Source: Nitrospinaceae bacterium | Lineage (GTDB): Bacteria; UBA8248 | Direction: 5' to 3' | NCBI GenBank assembly: GCA_018669005.1 | Contig: JABJAL010000079.1 | Location: forward strand, 1-64,000 | Length of the DNA stretch: 64,000 bases | Shown: positions 43,143 through 49,893 of the stretch, in pieces | Layout of the letters: the number at the start of each line of letters is the position of its first letter | How positions within the stretch are numbered: the stretch's first letter is position 1 | The notes under the pieces: generated by a model | Databases searched by the model: none | The model's input: only the letters and a program-made list of their open reading frames with translations | What the model was told of the DNA's origin: nothing | Program-made: the position numbers and the translations under genes

Positions 43143-44198
43143 TTAATCTGGAACAGCGACACCCAACTCTTCGGCGAGGGAGGCTGAGGCGCGCCACACG
43201 TTTTCTTCAATGGCAACACCCTCGCGGAGCCGGATCGCCCTTTCCCTGAAACTCCTCTCGCCCGGCATACGTATTTCATCTGCACCCGAGGCGAGGGGCG
43301 AATCCTTGATTTCCTTGATGTGCGCGCTCACGGCACGCCTGAAAACGGAAGGATCGCCGAAAGCCGCAGGGTCGATCACGATGAAAAGATCACCCTTGTT
43401 TGCTTTTCGGCCCTGATGAAAAACTCCGGCAACGGCCTTTCCGACCAGACCGCCAACCATGGGCCCGGCCAGAAGCCCGAGCATGAGATTCAAGCCGTAT
43501 CCTTTGTAGCCGCCAAACGGAGTGAGCGCACCTTGGGCCGCCTCTGCCGGATCGGTAGTAGGGGCGCCGTCCGGACCCAGCGCCACACCCTCTGGAAGCG
43601 ACTCGCCCTTCGCACGGGCCTTCATGACATTACCAAACGCGATTTCGGTAGTGGCGAAATCAAGCAGCAGCGGTTCTTCCTCATCCGAGGGAAGAGCGAT
43701 GACGAGCGGGTTCGTACCAATGATCCGTTCGGTCCCACCGTAGGGATGGGCAAGTGGAGGCGTCACCGTCGTTATGATGCAAGCCATGCCAGCCCGAGCA
43801 ATTCGCTCTCCATAATAGCCGACGAAAATTAGATGATTCGCATTGAGCAAACCCACCGAGCAGGTTCCGGCAATCACCGCTTTTCTCATGGCCAGATCTA
43901 TCGCGAAAGTGCCGCCAATCGGCCCCAGCGCTCCCCCGGCATCGACAAGGGCCGAGCCCTCCCGCTCCTGGACAATCCTGGGCCTCGCCTTCGGGTCGAT
44001 CATCCCCTCGTTGATTCGTTTAATCATGTCGGGCATGCGGATAAGACCGTGGCTTGATATTCCGCGCAGGTCCGCCTCCCACATCACCTCCGCCGCCTGT
44101 CTGGCATCTGCGGGAGAGCAGCCAGCGGCAACAAACATCGCCTCTTCATATGCTCGAAGTACGCTAGCGCTCACGATATGCTGAGATAGTTCACTCAT
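43143..44198 (-). CDS. Ldh family NAD(P)-dependent oxidoreductase (malate/lactate/ureidoglycolate type)
   Basis: A 351-residue member of the type-2 malate/L-lactate dehydrogenase family (AllD, YlbC, ComC). Family features are EADLRGISSHGLIRMPDMI (catalytic histidine near residue 50), NANHLIFVGYYGERIARAGM (a histidine near 122), NPLVIALPS and LTPFGGYKGYGLNLMLGLLAG near 230. It reduces 2-oxoacids or oxidises 2-hydroxyacids with NAD(P). AAAAGGAAAG precedes the ATG. The position between LVIVD and VOC genes, and near glcDEF, fits hydroxyacid metabolism. The exact substrate is undecided. Confidence 0.9.
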   Translation of the reverse strand: MSELSQHIVSASVLRAYEEAMFVAAGCSPADARQAAEVMWEADLRGISSHGLIRMPDMIKRINEGMIDPKARPRIVQEREGSALVDAGGALGPIGGTFAIDLAMRKAVIAGTCSVGLLNANHLIFVGYYGERIARAGMACIITTVTPPLAHPYGGTERIIGTNPLVIALPSDEEEPLLLDFATTEIAFGNVMKARAKGESLPEGVALGPDGAPTTDPAEAAQGALTPFGGYKGYGLNLMLGLLAGPMVGGLVGKAVAGVFHQGRKANKGDLFIVIDPAAFGDPSVFRRAVSAHIKEIKDSPLASGADEIRMPGERSFRERAIRLREGVAIEENVWRASASLAEELGVAVPD

Positions 44199-44241
44199 AT
44201 TCTTTCCTTTTCACTAATAAAATTTATTGATCGAAAGTATT

Positions 44242-44751
44242 TTATAAATCCGGTTCCGGCGCTGCGACAGAGGGTTTTGTGACATTCATCATCCAGCAGT
44301 ATATCTCGATCCGGTTGCCGTCAGGGTCGAGAAAATAGAAGGCATGACTGCCACTGCCGCCTAAAAACCCTTTTTCATCCTGGGCCTCATGCCCATGTAC
44401 ATAAGGACCGGAGACCAACTCGATTCCCATTGAGCGTACATGGTCAAGCGCGGCGAGCCAGTCTTCTCGATCATCCACTTCAAAGGCAACATGGTTGAGT
44501 CCCACGTCATGTCGCTGTGTCGAATCAATCCCAACCGATGGGGGGTTGTCCGCCCCCTCGGGCAACCCAAAGAGGACAAAGTTGTGGTGCATTTGATCGA
44601 CGCGCATGAAGCAAATCTGACCAGGAAAATCGGGCGGCCCCCATCTTCCCGTAAGTTTGAGCCCCACAACTTCGCGGTAAAACTTAAGGGAGCGATCCAT
44701 ATCGCTGACCTGAACCCCAATATGTCCAAGTGAACCTACATTACAGCCCAT
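44242..44751 (-). CDS. VOC family ring-cleavage-like dioxygenase
   Basis: A 169-residue VOC protein: VGSLGHIGVQVSDMDRSLKFYR, MHHNFVLFG, HVAFEVDDREDWLAALDHV and HAFYFLDPDGNRIEIYCWM, with the H...H...E ligand set of extradiol dioxygenases and glyoxalases. It is close to catechol-2,3-dioxygenase-like small VOC enzymes. GGAGG lies 9 bases before the ATG at 44751. It is followed after 43 bases by the Ldh-family gene on the same strand, a likely operon. Confidence 0.87.
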   Translation of the reverse strand: MGCNVGSLGHIGVQVSDMDRSLKFYREVVGLKLTGRWGPPDFPGQICFMRVDQMHHNFVLFGLPEGADNPPSVGIDSTQRHDVGLNHVAFEVDDREDWLAALDHVRSMGIELVSGPYVHGHEAQDEKGFLGGSGSHAFYFLDPDGNRIEIYCWMMNVTKPSVAAPEPDL

Positions 44752-44943
44752 TTCCGAAATCCTCCATAAAGGAATGTCCGGCAATTTTTTGCCTTACAAA
44801 TCAACCCATCAAATTGTCTCAATAGCTTAGATTATATCATGTCCTGCGCATTTAGACCTCTCTCATGGCCACTCTCGGGAGCGAAATTCTCCCAAAAAGC
44901 CTAGATTGAATGTAGGTGCCAAGGGCCGCCAGGAGGATTTGCC

Positions 44944-45198
44944 ATGAGACTCGATCCACTCAGGTTAGGGCTTGCTTTCGGAATCCTATGGGCCTTCGGG
45001 GTCGCTTTTTTAGCATGTATGGCCCGCCTCTTTGGGTGGGGCGTGCCCGTCGTCGAAATCATCGCCAGCGTCTACATTGGATTCTCCATCACATGGGCAG
45101 GTCTACTCGCAGGCGTATTATGGGGCCTCGCCGATGGATTTATCGGTGGTTTTCTAATTGCCTGGCTCTACAACCTTCTTCTGCCCACCGACAAATAA
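44944..45198 (+). CDS. Small two-helix membrane protein (holin-annotated family)
   Basis: An 84-residue protein with two long hydrophobic segments (about residues 7-30 and 38-76) and the closing WGLADGFIGGFLIAWLYNLLL. I recall chromosomal proteins of this pattern being labelled bacteriophage holin, although no phage genes are near and a housekeeping membrane role is as likely. AGGAGG lies 7 bases before the ATG. It is monocistronic. Confidence 0.75.
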   Translation: MRLDPLRLGLAFGILWAFGVAFLACMARLFGWGVPVVEIIASVYIGFSITWAGLLAGVLWGLADGFIGGFLIAWLYNLLLPTDK

Positions 45199-45580
45199 TT
45201 GGGGAGTTTCCGTATCTCAAAAAGACGAATGAGGAAGCAACATCGGTTGAAAACGTTCTAGCTCTTTATTGCAAGCCATTTCCTCGTTTGCCGCAAATCG
45301 TCGGCTCTGGGGCTAAATGCTGCCCCTACCCCCATGTTCAACTTCGTAATCTCCTCGCTTCCAGCAATACCCTCTCCGTCAAAAATAAATGAGACACTTT
45401 CAAATACGGATACTATTATTCAATTCAAAGATCACTCAGAATTTACTGTAATGTGTTACTTAACTTCAGCTCATAATAACTTGCATATAAACATCTCTTT
45501 GCTCTAACCACCCCAAACTCTGAGACACTCCCCATGGGCAACAAAAAAACCGTTGACAATCTCGGTGCCAAGCCAAACAT
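45199..45580. other. Intergenic region without recognised features
   Basis: About 380 AT-rich bases downstream of the small membrane protein. No coding sequence, tRNA or repeat is evident. Its right end carries an exact TTGACA (45553) and a TTGACT (45580), possible -35 elements for the structured RNA, but both lack a good -10. Confidence 0.4.
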
Positions 45581-45724
45581 TGACTTATGAGCCGGTTGCA
45601 ACATAGAAGTGAGCGGTCGGGGGATTATCGCACCGACAACGGCTCGCACCCGGATAGGACCGGGGGGAGTGGGGCGCTAACGGGTAGTGCCCCCTGGAGT
45701 AGACAACTCTCAAAAGGAGGTTCT

Positions 45725-45817
45725 ATGAAGAAAGACAGGAACCCAGAATCCCGTGCCGAAAATTCCACCTCCTCGGCTCCGCTTGTCGGCCGGGCGGGGA
45801 GGAGGCTGAAAGGCTGA
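45725..45817 (+). CDS. Possible 30-residue micropeptide with near-perfect ribosome site
   Basis: ATG at 45725 is preceded by AAAAGGAGG, 4 bases away, and encodes a basic, serine/arginine-rich peptide (MKKDRNPESRAENSTSS then APLVGRAGRRLKG). No known family. The Shine-Dalgarno word AGGAGGT (45715-45721) is exactly complementary to ACCTCCT inside the ORF (45767-45773), which can also pair with GAGGAGG at 45799-45805. Translation could thus be switched by RNA folding. It could equally be an accident of the structured RNA. Confidence 0.4.
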   Translation: MKKDRNPESRAENSTSSAPLVGRAGRRLKG

Positions 45818-45893
45818 CACCACAAAACAGGCGCCATGCGCCTGGCGCAGTTGATTGGGAACATAAAAAATCCCCAACTGCAAGAGAAAATCC

Positions 45894-45926
45894 AGAGAGC
45901 GGGGTGCAACGCCCCGCTCTCTTTTT
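45894..45926 (+). terminator. Intrinsic terminator of the structured RNA
   Basis: A perfect 11-bp stem AGAGAGCGGGG / CCCCGCTCTCT with a 7-base loop is followed by five T (45922-45926). Confidence 0.9.
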
Positions 45927-46068
45927 ATTTCCATGAATTGGGCATAACTGGAATACATCCTTACGCTAACGCCATGCTTTTGGCGGTTTTTTCCCTCTAC
46001 CAGGAATTTTTTTCCCTGCCACAACAACGCCACAGATCATAACATATTACTTATCAATTACTTACAAT

Positions 46069-46084
46069 CGGCATGGTAATTGCT
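46069..46084 (+). promoter_or_regulatory. Sigma-54 (RpoN) promoter of the large flagellin
   Basis: CGGCATGGTAATTGCT matches the -24/-12 consensus TGGCACG-N4-TTGCW: GG at 46070-46071 and GC at 46082-46083 are exactly 10 bases apart. It lies about 180 bases before the flagellin ATG, giving a leader of roughly 165 nt. Flagellin genes are commonly RpoN- or FliA-dependent. Confidence 0.7.
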
Positions 46085-46161
46085 TAAGTAAATCATAGAG
46101 CAATATCGGTGCGGCTTTGCTGAACTAAAAGCCCTCCGAGCAGGATTATTTAGTGAGGAGC

Positions 46162-46194
46162 GGGCAAAGCCCTCGTTAAGGCTGTGCTTTGCCC
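46162..46194 (+). promoter_or_regulatory. Hairpin in the flagellin leader
   Basis: A 9-bp perfect stem GGGCAAAGC / GCTTTGCCC around 15 bases lies between the sigma-54 promoter and the flagellin ribosome site. It may stabilise the mRNA or regulate it; no T run follows. Confidence 0.4.
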
Positions 46195-46261
46195 TAAAAG
46201 TACATTTTGTGATCTGGAAAAAGATCAAAGCGGTTACCCACAATTCAAGGAGGAATATCAG

Positions 46262-48637
46262 ATGGGTCTAAGAATCAACCAAAACATTGCTGCTCTAAAC
46301 GCCGCACGTAACCTACGCTCCACCGATGCCGCTATGTCGAAATCACTCGAGCGGTTGTCCTCAGGTTTCAGAATCAACCGCGCAGCCGACGACCCCGCCG
46401 GACTGATCATTTCTGAAAACTTAAGAGCGCAAATTGCTGGCCTTGGCCAGGCGGTCAAGAACAGCTCAAATGCTGTGAACGTTGTGCGCACCGCGGAGGC
46501 GGCGCTCGACGAGGTGCTCAAACAGCTCCGCGCCATCCGGACCCTGGCCCTTGATGCTCTGAACACCGGCTCGTCTGACGCCATAGCCCGGGCCGCTGAC
46601 CAGACGCAGATCGACTCATCGATTGCCACCATCAACAGAATTGGCAACACCACCCAGTTTGGTAAAATTAAACTGTTGAACGGCTCCTCGGGTGTTCGTG
46701 GCTCGACAAACAGCAACGATCTGGAGTTCATCGCGGGCTCGACCAACACCGTGGCCGGCAGCTACGACGTGAACATCTCCCAGGTTGCGACCAAGGGTAA
46801 TAAAACTTTTACCGTTAAAAACGAGTTCGAAACGGGCGACGCAGCGGTCGCATTCGACTTGAATGCAAGCTCAACCGCCGCTTTCACGGTTGACTTCGGC
46901 GCGGGCATCACTTCGGCCACGGATGTTAAAGAACTGGGCGCCCAGCTCACCGCCGCAGGCCTTGTGGACGACACCTCCCAGACCGGTGTTAAGGTGCGCT
47001 TTAATGAGCAAGATGCCACCGCCTACGTCACCATTGACAGCACCGCTGCTGCTGCTGCCGATAAAATTGACACGACCCTACTGGGCAACCTGAACGGCAC
47101 CACGCTCGGCAAGATTGTTAATTTTGCGCCCGATGCGGCTGGAGGCGAAACAAAGTTCCACATTGCCGGTCGTTTTGCAGGCCTTGGCTTTACCGCCAGT
47201 GACCTTACCGTGGATACCACGGGCGCCAACACGGGCTTTTCGGCCAACACGGCCCTCCAGACTGGGTTGGCGACCCCCGGTGATCCGACGACCACGAACA
47301 CCATTCAGTTCACGATTGATTTTGGCACCGGCCTCGACTCGACGGGCAAAAAAGCGCTCGCCCTGGCCCTCCGTGACGGCGGACTAACCGATAGCACCGT
47401 CACGGCCGGTAATCTCTCGGGCGCCGGCGCGAACAACTCGACGCTGGCCGTATCGCTCAACACGACCACGGCGGTTGCCACCATTACACTGACAACTGAC
47501 GGCAACATGACCGAAACTTCCTCGGCTGTCGCGCTCCAAAGCGGCATCGCCATTGACAGCGCCTCGAACCTTGATCGCTTCATCGCGGTGGGTATTGCGA
47601 CCGACAAACTCACATTCTCAACCTCTGTCGCAGCCGTTGTGGCTAACGGCGCTGGTGACAAGACATCGGGTGTCAGCACCGCGCTGACGTTTGGCGCGAA
47701 TCCCGGTCTCGCATCCACAGAGGTTGCCACGCTGGGTGGGGGCACCGGCCTTGCCGTTGCCGACATCAAGACCATTGGTGAAACGCTTACCATCAACGAC
47801 TCAACGGTTGTTGATATCGCAGCGGGCACGGCGCTCACATCGGTTGTTTCGCGAATTAACTCTGCGATCGAGGCTGATGAGCTCAAGGTCAAGGCAACGT
47901 TCAAGGCTGACACCGCGAGCAGCGACTTGAACAACCTCATATTCACGAACACTGAATTTGGATCGACGCTGACGACGGTCAAATCAACGAAGGGCGGCTC
48001 CCTAACCTATCAGCTCAGCATCGGAACAAGTATCCAAAACGTCCAGGGCAAGGATGTTGCCGGTACCATAAACGGCGTTAAAGCCAATGGTGACGGACAG
48101 TTCCTGACGCTATCCTCATCGGGTGACAACGCCAACGGCATCAAGGTTAAATTCACGGGCACGGCAGCTCCTGTGGATGGCACCTTGAAGGCCACCGTCA
48201 CCCAGGACTCGCTGCTCTTCCAGGTCGGCGCCAACTCGGGCCAGACCGTCAAGCAGTCCATTGAAGACGTTCGGGCCAACAAGCTCGGCAAGCTGGCCAC
48301 CGGGCTTCTCACCTCGGCCAGGAGCATTGCTGACATCAACGTCATCACCTCGGACGGCGCCAACGATGCGCTCAACCTGGTGGACGATGCGATCAACACC
48401 ATCACAACCATCCGGGGAAACTTGGGTGCCTTCCAGGCGAACGTTTTGGAATCGAACATCAACAGCCTGGGTGTGGCGAAAGAGAATCTCTCGGCTGCTG
48501 AAAGCGCCATCCGGGATGCGGACTTCGCCGAGGAAACCGTGCAGTTCACGCGAAACCAGATACTCTTGCAGGCTGGTACGGCCATTTTGACCCAGGCCAA
48601 CGCCATCCCGCAGGCAGTGCTCCAGCTCCTCGCGTAA
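46262..48637 (+). CDS. Large flagellin
   Basis: Main filament subunit candidate, exported by the flagellar type III system. The 791-residue product has conserved D0/D1 ends: MGLRINQNIAALNAARNL, MSKSLERLSSGFRINRAADDP, AGLIISENLRAQ at the start, and LSAAESAIRDADFAEETVQF with ILLQAGTAILTQANAIPQAVLQLLA at the end. Between about residues 150 and 690 lies a very long, threonine/alanine/glycine-rich, cysteine-free insert (D2/D3 and more), which would decorate the filament surface. AAGGAGG lies 8 bases before the ATG at 46262. It is transcribed from a sigma-54-type promoter and closed by a strong terminator. Confidence 0.95.
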   Translation: MGLRINQNIAALNAARNLRSTDAAMSKSLERLSSGFRINRAADDPAGLIISENLRAQIAGLGQAVKNSSNAVNVVRTAEAALDEVLKQLRAIRTLALDALNTGSSDAIARAADQTQIDSSIATINRIGNTTQFGKIKLLNGSSGVRGSTNSNDLEFIAGSTNTVAGSYDVNISQVATKGNKTFTVKNEFETGDAAVAFDLNASSTAAFTVDFGAGITSATDVKELGAQLTAAGLVDDTSQTGVKVRFNEQDATAYVTIDSTAAAAADKIDTTLLGNLNGTTLGKIVNFAPDAAGGETKFHIAGRFAGLGFTASDLTVDTTGANTGFSANTALQTGLATPGDPTTTNTIQFTIDFGTGLDSTGKKALALALRDGGLTDSTVTAGNLSGAGANNSTLAVSLNTTTAVATITLTTDGNMTETSSAVALQSGIAIDSASNLDRFIAVGIATDKLTFSTSVAAVVANGAGDKTSGVSTALTFGANPGLASTEVATLGGGTGLAVADIKTIGETLTINDSTVVDIAAGTALTSVVSRINSAIEADELKVKATFKADTASSDLNNLIFTNTEFGSTLTTVKSTKGGSLTYQLSIGTSIQNVQGKDVAGTINGVKANGDGQFLTLSSSGDNANGIKVKFTGTAAPVDGTLKATVTQDSLLFQVGANSGQTVKQSIEDVRANKLGKLATGLLTSARSIADINVITSDGANDALNLVDDAINTITTIRGNLGAFQANVLESNINSLGVAKENLSAAESAIRDADFAEETVQFTRNQILLQAGTAILTQANAIPQAVLQLLA

Positions 48638-48669
48638 GGAGAGCGTTTTTAAGCAACATCAACGGAAAT

Positions 48670-48706
48670 AAAAAAAGAGCAGGGCAAAAGCCCTGCTCTT
48701 TTTTTT
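48670..48706. terminator. Bidirectional intrinsic terminator
   Basis: A 9-bp stem GAGCAGGGC / GCCCTGCTC with an AAAA loop is flanked by A6-7 and T8. It ends the large flagellin (plus) and the LLM oxidoreductase operon (minus). Confidence 0.95.
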
Positions 48707-48732
48707 CAGGCAGAAAAAACCAATCGATATAG

Positions 48733-49893
48733 TTAAGCGGAGGGCTCGCCCTCATTCCAGCCAAGGTTGTTGGGGCCACCTTCCGTATTAAGGGGAAATC
48801 CCCCGGCCTCATGGCGCTCCTTGATAAGACGCCACTCGTCATGAAAGCCACGCGTAAATCCTCTAAAATGCGGGATAACGTGGCGGGCAAAAAGCTCAAG
48901 CGAGCGGCGAAGCTTCTCTGGGCCAGCCCACTCATGGGTGGTGAGCATGAGACCACCGAAACCACCTGTTTCTTCTTGAAATTGCTCAATAGCGGCTATC
49001 GCATCATCGGGCGTTCCGATGATCCATCGGCGCCGCTCGGCTGCCGAGCGCGCGGTCACCTCTTTTAAAGGCTGTCCCGGATACTCTTCGTATGGAGCGT
49101 TAACTCCTATCTTCCAGAAATATTCCGTCTCGCGCATAATTCCTTCCTCGACATCGGCCCATGCTTCTTCACGAGATTCGGCGAGATAAACACTGGTCGC
49201 TATGCGCCAATTATCTCGAGAGGTTTTGACGCCATGCTCGCGGGCAACCTCCTCTACAACGGGCCATTGCTCAGAATGAGGGGGGTAGTTGCCTCGATTC
49301 ATTCCGGCCATCGACATGAGGATCATTCCGTAGCGCCCGGCAAGTTCAAGACCCCTACGGCTTCCTGCAGTGGCAACGGCGAGAGGCAAACGCGGCTGCT
49401 GATAAGAGCGGAGTTGGAGCCTCATTCCACGCAACTGCCAAAAACGGCCCTCGTAATCGATGGGCTCATCTGATTCAAGCAGTTTTACGATGATATCCAC
49501 CGACTCGGCCATCATGTCATGGGCACGGTCCGGCGGAACCTGAAAAAGCGCTTTGTCGGTGACAAGATTACTCGGCCCGACGCCCAGGATCGCCCTGCCC
49601 CTCGTTAAATGATCGAGAAAAGCCATTCGCTCGGCTACATGGAAGGGATGGTGGTAAGGGAGATCGACAACCGAGGTACCGAGGCGAATCCGATGAGCAC
49701 TGGCAGAGGCCTTGGCGAGTACCATCTCAGGTGATGGTATTGTTTCCCAGCCGCCGGAGTGATGCTCTCCGATGAAAAACTCATCAAAATCAAGGGAATC
49801 TGTGAATTCAATAAGGGAGATATCGCGATCGAAGGCGAGCGTGGGATGCTCGGATGGATGATGAAGCGGCATCATGAAAAAAGAGAATTTCAT
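48733..49893 (-). CDS. LLM class (luciferase-like) flavin-dependent oxidoreductase
   Basis: A 386-residue TIM-barrel monooxygenase of the bacterial luciferase type using FMNH2 or F420. Family features are FDEFFIGEHHSGGWE near residue 36, RIRLGTSVVDLPYHHPFHVAE near 68-88, RGRAILGVGPSN, and the C-terminal GTPDDAIAAIEQF. The E-H-H following FFIG and the HHPF segment line the active site. Its ATG shares one base with the leuS stop (TAATG), so it is translated by coupling with leuS. The functional link to leuS is not evident. The substrate is unknown. Confidence 0.9.
   Translation of the reverse strand: MKFSFFMMPLHHPSEHPTLAFDRDISLIEFTDSLDFDEFFIGEHHSGGWETIPSPEMVLAKASASAHRIRLGTSVVDLPYHHPFHVAERMAFLDHLTRGRAILGVGPSNLVTDKALFQVPPDRAHDMMAESVDIIVKLLESDEPIDYEGRFWQLRGMRLQLRSYQQPRLPLAVATAGSRRGLELAGRYGMILMSMAGMNRGNYPPHSEQWPVVEEVAREHGVKTSRDNWRIATSVYLAESREEAWADVEEGIMRETEYFWKIGVNAPYEEYPGQPLKEVTARSAAERRRWIIGTPDDAIAAIEQFQEETGGFGGLMLTTHEWAGPEKLRRSLELFARHVIPHFRGFTRGFHDEWRLIKERHEAGGFPLNTEGGPNNLGWNEGEPSA

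Larger units (their letters stand above)
45611..45926 (+). ncRNA. Candidate structured RNA with chain of hairpins
   Basis: At least seven GC-rich stem-loops follow one another: 45611-45645 (GAGC/GCTC with GTCGG/CCGAC inside), 45649-45664, 45671-45693, 45697-45709, 45768-45805 (CCTCCTC/GAGGAGG), 45828-45844 (7-bp perfect) and 45848-45890 (CAGTTG/CAACTG), ending in a strong terminator at 45894. Base composition differs sharply from the AT-rich flanks. I could not match it to tmRNA, RNase P RNA, SRP RNA, 6S RNA or a riboswitch I know. A 30-codon ORF lies inside. It may be a regulatory RNA or leader; strand is inferred from the terminator and the ORF. Confidence 0.5.

Noticed and set aside
45836-46042. 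68-codon ORF across the end of the structured RNA
   Set aside because: It runs through the intrinsic terminator at 45894 and lacks a ribosome site.
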